In this document: piece after piece, positions 8,251-14,840 of the stretch
Layout of the letters: each line of letters starts with the position of its first letter
Position numbering within the stretch: the stretch's first letter is position 1
From: UBA2033 sp035345875
Lineage (GTDB): Bacteria; Spirochaetota; Leptospiria; Leptospirales; Leptospiraceae
Length of the DNA: 64,000 bases
Direction of reading: 5' to 3'
NCBI GenBank assembly: GCA_035345875.1
Contig: DAORDH010000021.1
Location: forward strand, 1-64,000
Notes under the pieces: generated by a model
What the model was told of the DNA's origin: nothing
Databases searched by the model: none
The model's input: only the letters and a program-made list of their open reading frames with translations
Translations under genes and position numbers: made by a program

Positions 8251-9037
8251 CCTCATACAAGTCGCAATATTTGAGTTTAAAGAAAATATTCGAAATAAAT
8301 GGATATTTGCTTATGGGATTTTTTTCTTTTTAATTTCTAGTCTGCTTATTTATTTTGGAGGAAATGAAAGTGCAAAAATTATCGCTAGTTTGCTAAGCAT
8401 TATATTGTTATTGGTTCCCCTCTTCGCTCTACTTTTTGGTAGTATGAATTTCTTAGATTCAATGTCCTTTATGGAGGTGATTTTTACAAGACCGATTAGC
8501 AGACTTCAATATTTTAATGGAAAATGGTTTGGGCTTTCTTTTGCGTTGAACATCGGTTATCTGCTCGGAGCAGGTCTTCCTATACTACTTTTTACAAACC
8601 CTGAATCAAAGTTAATCCATTTATCAGTTCAGCTATTATTATATGGAATGCTTTTAAATTGGGTTTTTATTTCAATTGCAATCCTAGTTGCTATCACATT
8701 CGTAAAGCGAGAAGTTGTGCTATCAATGTCTCTTGCAATTTGGTTTTATTTGTATTTGTTGTATGATCTTATCATGCTAGGAGTTAGTATAAACTTTGGT
8801 GAATACCCACTTGAAGTTCCAATACTAATCCTCACCTGCATCAATCCATTGGATCTTGTTCGAATTATTACGATTTTACAAATGGACAATGCAGTTTTAC
8901 TCGGATTTACATCCGCCTTTTTCCAAAAATATCTTGGAAATACAAATGGAATTATTCTGTGTATAACGTTCTTAAATATTTGGGCAATTCTTCCATTTTA
9001 TATAGGATATAGGGTCTTTAAAAAGAAAGACTTATAA
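8243..9037 (+). CDS. nosY: NosY ABC permease
   Basis: 264 aa with six predicted membrane helices and no extracytoplasmic domain, as expected for the NosY permease that pairs with NosF. An early motif, FEFKENIRNKWIFAYGIFF, matches the start of the family, as does the loop FTRPISRLQYFNGKW after helix 2. It is the last gene of the nos operon. There is no nosR, nosX, nosG or nosH nearby. Confidence 0.92.
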   Translation: MRNLIQVAIFEFKENIRNKWIFAYGIFFFLISSLLIYFGGNESAKIIASLLSIILLLVPLFALLFGSMNFLDSMSFMEVIFTRPISRLQYFNGKWFGLSFALNIGYLLGAGLPILLFTNPESKLIHLSVQLLLYGMLLNWVFISIAILVAITFVKREVVLSMSLAIWFYLYLLYDLIMLGVSINFGEYPLEVPILILTCINPLDLVRIITILQMDNAVLLGFTSAFFQKYLGNTNGIILCITFLNIWAILPFYIGYRVFKKKDL

Positions 9038-9134
9038 CTTTTATTCCGCTCAATTGATCATTTTCAGAAGAAAATTTGATTTTGAAAATATTCGATAATG
9101 CTAATGAAATAGTAAAATCAATATACTGCGATAG

Positions 9135-9225
9135 ATCGGCTGCAGAAGAGCTCATAAAGAAAACAGTGAACACTCATTCCGTTCCTTCTCTTTCGCTCTG
9201 CTCAAGCCGATTTTCATTTTTCAGT
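9135..9225 (+). terminator. Possible structured 3' end of the nos operon
   Basis: ATCGGCT (9135-9141) and GCAGA (9142-9146) can pair with AGCCGAT (9205-9211) and TCTGC (9197-9201), giving a 12-bp interrupted helix with a 3-base bulge and a 50-base loop. T-rich sequence with two short T runs follows. The long loop is unusual for an intrinsic terminator. Nothing else is visible in the 9038-9246 gap. Confidence 0.35.
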
Positions 9226-9246
9226 AACAATGGGAGTTAATGTGAG

Positions 9247-9651
9247 TTATATTTCTTGAACCGAATTTTCATAGTGCTGAATACTTTCTTCAATCACCTT
9301 AACTAAATCTGATTCTAAAAGGCTCAAAGGATTTGCATTGAAATCTTCCCAAACAAATTCTTTTTCTGCATATTTGCCAATACTCATATAAAAAATAGGA
9401 GGAGGATTTCTGCGATACCTTTCACTCTGTGCTAGCCTTAAAGTGAATGATCCCATTTGTGAAAAAATAAATTCATACTTATTTTGGTTCTTAGTTAGAG
9501 AATACCGATATGGCCAATCTATAGTTTGAATTGGCTCACAAGAAAATAAGTTTAGAATAACACTCATTAGCTGCTTTGTCCTTGACTCTAATTCTGGAAA
9601 ATCCGCCTCAGAAAGTCTTAAATGTTCTCGTTTAATTTCGCCTTGTCCCAT
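9247..9651 (-). CDS. Conserved-looking protein of unknown function downstream of mazG
   Basis: 134 aa, soluble, no signal peptide or membrane helix. I do not recognise a domain. It is fairly rich in aromatic residues with a central stretch NPPPIFYMSIGKYA that looks like a beta-sandwich edge. Its ATG lies inside the end of mazG (34-bp overlap) with a weak GGAT before it, so the two are probably translated as an operon. A role linked to nucleotide house-cleaning would be only a guess from position. Confidence 0.65.
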   Translation of the reverse strand: MGQGEIKREHLRLSEADFPELESRTKQLMSVILNLFSCEPIQTIDWPYRYSLTKNQNKYEFIFSQMGSFTLRLAQSERYRRNPPPIFYMSIGKYAEKEFVWEDFNANPLSLLESDLVKVIEESIQHYENSVQEI

Positions 9652-10406
9652 AATTTATCCATTTCCTCTAATGTCATATCTTCTAAATTTTTATTTTCTG
9701 CTTTGGCTTCCTTTTCAATAAATTGAAAACGAGAAGTAAATTTTAAATTGGCTCGATTCAAAGCAACCTCTGGTGATATCTTTAAAAATCGTGCTAGATT
9801 AATAACTGAAAATAACACATCACCTATTTCGTCTTCTATTTTTGTCTGATCCATTGATGGGTTTTCAATCTCTGCATATAACTCATCAATTTCTTCTTGT
9901 AATTTACTTTTCACATCCTCTAATTTCTCCCAATCGAACCCAACCTTTGCGGCTAACTTCTGTAATTTTTCTGCACGGAGTATGGAAGGTAAAGATTTCG
10001 GAACTGGATCTAATATTGAAACTGGTTTTGGATTATTTTTCTTTTCCTCTTCTTTAATTCGATTCCAGTTTGCTAAAACTTCATCTGGAGTTAGATTAGC
10101 TGGAACATTAAAAACATGTGGATGTCTTCGTATCAACTTTTCTGAAATTTCAATTGCAATGTCTTTAAAATTGAATCTTTTTTCTTCTTCTGCAATTCGA
10201 GCAAAGAAAACAATATTAAAAAGTAAATCTCCCAATTCTTCTCTTAAATGAGGGAAGTTCTTGTTTTCGACGGCATCAACAACTTCATATGATTCCTCAA
10301 TTATAAACTCTCGTAGAGTCTCATATGTTTGTTTCTTATCCCAATTACATCCATTTTCACTTCGCAATTGAGCCATTATATCTATTAAATCATCTATTTC
10401 TTTCAA
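9618..10406 (-). CDS. mazG: MazG nucleoside triphosphate pyrophosphohydrolase
   Basis: 262 aa, the full two-domain MazG length. Both all-alpha NTP-PPase domains are visible. The first has the EESYEVVDA and REELGDLLFNIVFFARIAEE metal-binding helices; the second has EEIDELYAEIE and EDEIGDVLFSVINLARFL. The acidic E-x2-E and E-x2-D pairs that bind Mg are intact. It hydrolyses NTPs or dNTPs to monophosphates and pyrophosphate, in nucleotide pool cleaning and stress responses. It is divergent from the DUF6580 gene and overlaps the following 134-aa gene. Confidence 0.93.
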   Translation of the reverse strand: MKEIDDLIDIMAQLRSENGCNWDKKQTYETLREFIIEESYEVVDAVENKNFPHLREELGDLLFNIVFFARIAEEEKRFNFKDIAIEISEKLIRRHPHVFNVPANLTPDEVLANWNRIKEEEKKNNPKPVSILDPVPKSLPSILRAEKLQKLAAKVGFDWEKLEDVKSKLQEEIDELYAEIENPSMDQTKIEDEIGDVLFSVINLARFLKISPEVALNRANLKFTSRFQFIEKEAKAENKNLEDMTLEEMDKLWDKAKLNENI

Positions 10407-10517
10407 ATCTTTTCCTCATTCTATTCTTACTGTTTTTTCTAATTAGAACCAATCTTCAAACAAAATCTGACTTGACAGTCTCTATTTTTGAAATTTTCCT
10501 ATTCATGAGGTTATACT

Positions 10518-11057
10518 ATGAATAGATTTCTTTTTATTTCATTGCTAATTACTGTTGCCGCATTTAGTAGATTACTTCCACATCCAGGTAACTTTACACC
10601 CGTAATGGCAATTGCACTTTTTTCTGGAGCAACAATTCTTTCTAAAAGAGAGTCCCTCTTAGTTCCATTTTTGGCTATGCTTATCAGTGATGCTATTATT
10701 GGATTTCATTCTCTAATTCCAGTAGTTTATGCTTGTATGGCTGTAATTACTATAATGGGTTGGTATCTTAAAGATAATAGAAGTTTTAGTAGAACGTTAG
10801 GTTTTAGCTTAATAGGAGCCGTGTTGTTTTTTATTGTAACAAATTTTGGAGTATGGGCAACTTCAGGTATGTATGAAAAATCATTAAATGGTTTAATTCA
10901 ATGCTATATACTTGCAATTCCTTTCTTTCAAAATACACTTGCGTCTACGTTAATTTATTCTTTAGTTTTATTTGGAGCCATCTTGTTGTTTGAAAAAATT
11001 CAAACTCAATCTTTTGCTAAGGCTACAATTCCTGTTGATAACAAGAAAAGAAGCTAA
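10518..11057 (+). CDS. DUF6580 family integral membrane protein
   Basis: 179 aa with five or six membrane helices. The N-terminal region with RLLPHPGNFTPVMAIALFSG, then a basic loop and LVPFLAMLISDAIIGFH, matches DUF6580 proteins, which resemble small substrate-binding units of ECF-type transporters. The ligand is not known. GAGG lies eight bases before the ATG. It is a single-gene unit closed by a strong terminator. The assignment to DUF6580 is from motif memory. Confidence 0.75.
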   Translation: MNRFLFISLLITVAAFSRLLPHPGNFTPVMAIALFSGATILSKRESLLVPFLAMLISDAIIGFHSLIPVVYACMAVITIMGWYLKDNRSFSRTLGFSLIGAVLFFIVTNFGVWATSGMYEKSLNGLIQCYILAIPFFQNTLASTLIYSLVLFGAILLFEKIQTQSFAKATIPVDNKKRS

Positions 11058-11090
11058 TCGAAATTATCCACTAGTAAATTCAACTAAATG

Positions 11091-11122
11091 AAACGGCGTC
11101 CTCAAGACGCCGTTTTTGTTTT
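11091..11122 (+). terminator. Strong intrinsic terminator after the DUF6580 gene
   Basis: A perfect 10-bp helix (AAACGGCGTC with GACGCCGTTT) and CTCAA loop runs straight into a T-rich tail. It is the most GC-rich hairpin in the window and a textbook Rho-independent terminator. It separates this gene from the DJ-1/PfpI gene 35 bp later. Confidence 0.93.
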
Positions 11123-11149
11123 CACATACAACTCACCAAGGAGTCTAAT

Positions 11150-11905
11150 ATGATTCTTATGCCAATTCCTAACCATGACTTTGATCCAACAGAAACAGCC
11201 ATACCTTGGAAAATCTTAACTTCAAAAGGATATCAAATCGAATTCGCTACACCAGATGGTAAGCTAGGTGAAGCAGATCCAATTATGCTAACAGGAAAAG
11301 GCTTAGGAGTATGGAAAAAAATTCTAATGGCAAGAGAAGATGCAATTGCTGCTTATTCAGAAATGAAAGCATCTAAATCTTTCCAAAATCCAAAGACCTA
11401 CAACTCTATTCGCGTGTCAGATTATGAAGGCATTCTTCTTCCTGGCGGACATGCAAAACGAATGAAAGATTACCTTGAATCATCCATTCTTCAAAAATTT
11501 GTAGGTGAATTTTTTCTAACAGGAAAACCGATAGGCGCTATTTGTCACGGAGTTGTTTTAGCTGCTCGCAGTAAAAATCCAGAAACGGGTAAATCCATTC
11601 TGTTCTTAAAAAAAACAACAGCCTTACTAAATTCTCAAGAGATGACTGCTTATAACTTAACTCGAATCTGGATGGGAAATTATTATCTAACTTATCCAGA
11701 AATTACCGTTCAGAATGAAATTAAATCAGTATTGTCCCATCCTAGTCAATTTATCGAAGGTCCTTCCCCAATATTCCGTGATTCAGAAAAAAATTTAGAT
11801 CGAGGTTTTTCTCTAAGAGATGGAAATTATCTTTCGGCTCGCTGGCCAGGAGATGCATATAATTTTTCTGGTGCTTTTATCAATATGCTTATAGAAAAAG
11901 ATTGA
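11150..11905 (+). CDS. DJ-1/PfpI superfamily protein (Hsp31/glyoxalase-like)
   Basis: 251 aa, cytoplasmic. The class I glutamine-amidotransferase-like fold is indicated by the nucleophile elbow GAICHG (C132, H133), the acidic residue E15 in DPTETAIPW and the loop PGGHAKRMKDYL near residues 98-109. These are hallmarks of the DJ-1/PfpI group, nearest the Hsp31-type subfamily, whose members act as glyoxalase III, deglycase or chaperone. AAGGAG lies eight bases before the ATG. A substrate cannot be assigned. It is preceded by a terminator, so it has its own promoter. Confidence 0.85.
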   Translation: MILMPIPNHDFDPTETAIPWKILTSKGYQIEFATPDGKLGEADPIMLTGKGLGVWKKILMAREDAIAAYSEMKASKSFQNPKTYNSIRVSDYEGILLPGGHAKRMKDYLESSILQKFVGEFFLTGKPIGAICHGVVLAARSKNPETGKSILFLKKTTALLNSQEMTAYNLTRIWMGNYYLTYPEITVQNEIKSVLSHPSQFIEGPSPIFRDSEKNLDRGFSLRDGNYLSARWPGDAYNFSGAFINMLIEKD

Positions 11906-11953
11906 ACTCATACGGAATTAATAGAATCTGCTTCCAAGTTCAGGAGATTCTTA

Positions 11954-12316
11954 ATGAAAAAACTTTTATTTCTATCTATTCTTTTAATCACTTCAGTATT
12001 AATAAATTGTTCAACAACAACCAAAGTAAAACAATTTAATAATACAACTACACCAATGGGAAAACCAAAATACTACCAAACAACTACTAATATTGCAGTG
12101 CATTTCTTTTTCGGTTTAATCCCAATTCATGATAAACTAGGTAATTCAAGTTTTGAACAAACTTTAGATGATTTCACAGATGATGCAGTTAAAAATAGAG
12201 CCCCTAAAGTTCATATCATCCAAAGAGAAACCACTCGCTATTGGTATATCCTATTACCTTTTACAATTATTCTCACTCCTGTGAGCACTGAACTCACCGG
12301 TTTCGTCCAAGATTAA
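11954..12316 (+). CDS. Small lipoprotein of unknown function
   Basis: 120 aa. The leader ends in the lipobox SVLINC (C19), followed by a Thr-rich linker (CSTTTKVKQFNNTTT) and a short domain with HFFFGLIPIHD and a final hydrophobic stretch WYILLPFTIILTPVS. The HFFFGL motif recalls small Bor/TRL-type lipoproteins, but that is weak. AGGAG is present about seven bases before the ATG. Likely surface or outer-membrane associated. Confidence 0.75.
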   Translation: MKKLLFLSILLITSVLINCSTTTKVKQFNNTTTPMGKPKYYQTTTNIAVHFFFGLIPIHDKLGNSSFEQTLDDFTDDAVKNRAPKVHIIQRETTRYWYILLPFTIILTPVSTELTGFVQD

Positions 12317-12357
12317 TTCACTTATATAGTAGTCTTTCTTTGAAAAATTTCGAATTT

Positions 12358-12870
12358 TCAGTGATACTGACTTTTTCGATATTGAAAAATTCGTGTGTAA
12401 AAAGTCTTTTTATTCCATAAGAAGACTTTTGCGCTCAAGTTAAAATTCGGGAGCACTGAAATTCCGACACCCGTTAGGTAATTCGAGAGAGTTGCTGCTA
12501 ACTCAACGGAGTCTGCTATTAGTAGGTAGACTAAAAAGGCAGAGATAGACATACCAAAACTAACACGATAAAGTTTTAGTTCAGCCCAATCTTCAGGTCT
12601 TGGACGAAAGGCAACTTTATGAAGATTCTGCCCTTTATCCTGATACTTTGTAGTTACATTTGAATAACCAGGAATCATACCATTTGCAATAAAAATTTGG
12701 TATTTAGATAAAAGATAGGCGACATAGCTACGAACACCTTTATGCTGATTTATTTTACTTTGAAGTAAAGAAAAATATTTTTCTGGAATCAGAAGAGTAG
12801 AACTAAAATCAGCTAATTTTAAATTCTCACACGGAAAAGAAATTTGGGGATTCGAAAATATTTTCTCCAT
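12358..12870 (-). CDS. DUF1564 family protein (Leptospira-type)
   Basis: 170 aa, no signal peptide. The sequence carries the DUF1564 pattern: STLLIPEKYF near the start, YQDKGQNLHKVAFRPRPEDW in the middle, then LKLYRVSFGMSISAFLVYLL. This family is, to my knowledge, confined to leptospires, where it is multicopy and has no known function; the basic middle followed by a helical region could be DNA-binding, but that is unproven. AGAGG lies nine bases before the ATG. It is the best single taxonomic marker in the window. Confidence 0.85.
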   Translation of the reverse strand: MEKIFSNPQISFPCENLKLADFSSTLLIPEKYFSLLQSKINQHKGVRSYVAYLLSKYQIFIANGMIPGYSNVTTKYQDKGQNLHKVAFRPRPEDWAELKLYRVSFGMSISAFLVYLLIADSVELAATLSNYLTGVGISVLPNFNLSAKVFLWNKKTFYTRIFQYRKSQYH

Positions 12871-13182
12871 AAAATGCTTCCTCTTATTTTAGATTTCTAC
12901 TATCGCATTACTTTCAATACGAAGGTTTTCTAATATATATAGGGAATCAAAACAAGAGATCTGTGCGCAAAAATTCTATTTTTTTTCTATTATCTAATTT
13001 TTTTTTTATTGATTCACACATCATCTCCTAAGAGAAACTTCTTAACAAATATGCTAGTTTCTTATTCGAAAACTTTCATTTAGGATTCAGTAAAAATATA
13101 TTTATATTGAAACGGAAAGAATTTTCTAATTGTAAAATATTTTTGGATACAAGAAGGTTGTAAAAAATTTCAAGAGGTAAGA
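12871..13182. other. Non-coding AT-rich gap of 312 bp
   Basis: Between the divergent DUF1564 and SH3-lipoprotein genes. No convincing open frame, RNA gene or repeat is visible. It contains several long T runs and AT stretches that probably include both promoters. An AGAGGT ribosome binding site for the downstream gene sits at the right edge. Confidence 0.7.
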
Positions 13183-13917
13183 ATGAAGAAAATAATATAT
13201 CTAATAATAATTCTAGTTTTCATATTTTTGAATTGTAAAAAAGAAACCAATCAAAGCGTAGATGGTTCGAGCAATTCAGTTGAAGAGAAGTTAAATTTCA
13301 AAAATCGCCTTTATATAACTGCAAGTTCTCTTAAAATTCGTTCCGAACCGAATTTAAAAGCAACGTCTGTCGGAACTCTAGAAAAGGGAGACAGTATCCG
13401 AATCACAGAAGAAGGCGGAGAGGAAATCGAAGTAGAAGGCAACAAAGGAAAATGGGGAAAAATTACAGTCGGTGATAAAACAGGTTGGATATTTTTAGGT
13501 TTTGTAAGTAATAAACCTCCACAGCTGATCTCTGATGCAGAAGTAGAAAGAATTACACGCAATTATAATAGAGAAGTAGAGAAATGCGAAATAGAAGAAA
13601 AAAGAGAATACGAAAAACATAAGAATGATCCAAGTTATCAAAGTTGCGCAATCTGTGGATGTGACGTAAAAACCTCTGACTCCCTAAACAATGACAAAGG
13701 CTGTAAAGAGTATAAGTTAAACGAAATAGCCGAATTAGGCAAACAAAAAGGGGAACAAAGACTCAGTCATAGTTTGTTTCAAGAATACAATGATAAGTAT
13801 TGCCTAGAATCCTATATGAACTATCAGTCACAGTGCTCTGTTACAGAATTAGGTAAAGAATTTATGCGAATATCACAAATAATAGAGGATGAGTATATGC
13901 AGAAGAATCCAAAATGA
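13183..13917 (+). CDS. SH3-domain lipoprotein with cysteine-rich C-terminal part
   Basis: 244 aa. Lipobox FIFLNC (C18), then a Ser/Asn-rich linker and a bacterial SH3 domain (about residues 42-110) starting RLYITASSLKIRSEPN and ending KTGWIFLGFVS. The C-terminal half is charged and helical and has CAICGCDVK plus four further cysteines, which may form disulphides or bind metal. Its stop overlaps the next start (ATGA), so it is translated together with the FGE-like protein. No CxPxR sulfatase-type target motif is present, so it is not an obvious FGE substrate. Confidence 0.8.
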   Translation: MKKIIYLIIILVFIFLNCKKETNQSVDGSSNSVEEKLNFKNRLYITASSLKIRSEPNLKATSVGTLEKGDSIRITEEGGEEIEVEGNKGKWGKITVGDKTGWIFLGFVSNKPPQLISDAEVERITRNYNREVEKCEIEEKREYEKHKNDPSYQSCAICGCDVKTSDSLNNDKGCKEYKLNEIAELGKQKGEQRLSHSLFQEYNDKYCLESYMNYQSQCSVTELGKEFMRISQIIEDEYMQKNPK

Positions 13918-14840
13918 AAAACATTTTACAATTCATTTTGATTCTGGCCATTTTTCTCAGCTTTGCTCTCAGTGCTTCCTATTTTATATACAAGCAAGAA
14001 AAAGAAAATAAGTTAATCTTTGTAAAAGGTGGAACTTTTACTAGAGGCAGAATTGTAACAAAACGTCCAGATGAGTCTCCTGTTCATAGAGTAGAAGTGA
14101 GTAGCTTCTATTATCAGGAGACACTTGTCACACAACGACAGTATAAAGAATTTACAAAGCAGTCTGGATATATCACAACAGCAGAAACAAAAGGAGCATG
14201 TCTCATATCGGTTGAAGGAATGAAGGACTGGGAATGGTTTGAAAAGAAAGGGGCTAATTATCTTCATCCCTTCGGAATAGATTCTGAAATTGAGGTAAAT
14301 GAGGATTATCCTGTAGTTTGCTTATCTTATTTAGATGCAAAAGCCTACTGTGAATACTATCAAATGCGACTTCCAACAGAAGCAGAATGGGAATACGCAG
14401 CGAGGGCAGGGAGCAAAGAAAGATTTCCTTGGGGCGAAAGCCCTACATTTAACGGCAAATATATGTTAAACTTCTGGCAAGGAGAGGACCACAAAAATGC
14501 CAATTCAAAAGATGGAAACAAATACCTCTCTAAAGTAAAGGCATATCCACCTAACGTTTGGGGAATTTACGATGCTGTAGGAAACGTTTGGCAATTTACA
14601 GATGATTTCTATGACCCTCTCACCTATTTACAAGCAAGTGAAATGGAAAAAGAAACAGGCAAACCTATCAAAGATCCCAAAGGTCCTCTTGATGGAAATA
14701 AAAAAGTAACTCGTGGTGGATCTTGGTGGTGTTCTGAAAAAACCTGCAATGGTTATGGACTTTATTTTAGAGGAAAAGTTTTTACCTATTCAGCATTTAA
14801 TAATAATGGCTTTCGATGTGTAAAGGATAATAACAATTAA
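13914..14840 (+). CDS. Membrane-anchored formylglycine-generating-enzyme-like protein
   Basis: 308 aa. One N-terminal membrane helix (about 5-24) and then a full SUMF1/FGE-type C-lectin fold: VKGGTFTRGR at the start, MRLPTEAEWEYAARAG (151-166), VWGIYDAVGNVWQFTDD (215-231) and RGGSWW followed by C273-x4-C278. In true FGEs a C-x4-C pair in the same place binds Cu(I) and carries out catalysis. Most FGE-fold paralogues lack it, so this one may be catalytic. The terminal GFRC (C302) is also kept. The RYR that follows the second Cys in classical FGE is replaced by GYG. It lies in an operon with the SH3 lipoprotein, and no sulfatase is nearby. Faces the periplasm. Confidence 0.82.
   Translation: MKNILQFILILAIFLSFALSASYFIYKQEKENKLIFVKGGTFTRGRIVTKRPDESPVHRVEVSSFYYQETLVTQRQYKEFTKQSGYITTAETKGACLISVEGMKDWEWFEKKGANYLHPFGIDSEIEVNEDYPVVCLSYLDAKAYCEYYQMRLPTEAEWEYAARAGSKERFPWGESPTFNGKYMLNFWQGEDHKNANSKDGNKYLSKVKAYPPNVWGIYDAVGNVWQFTDDFYDPLTYLQASEMEKETGKPIKDPKGPLDGNKKVTRGGSWWCSEKTCNGYGLYFRGKVFTYSAFNNNGFRCVKDNNN

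Noticed and set aside
13914..14840. Assignment as a sulfatase-activating FGE with the SH3 protein as substrate
   Set aside because: The SH3 lipoprotein has no CxPxR motif, and no sulfatase gene is in the window, so the substrate is left open.
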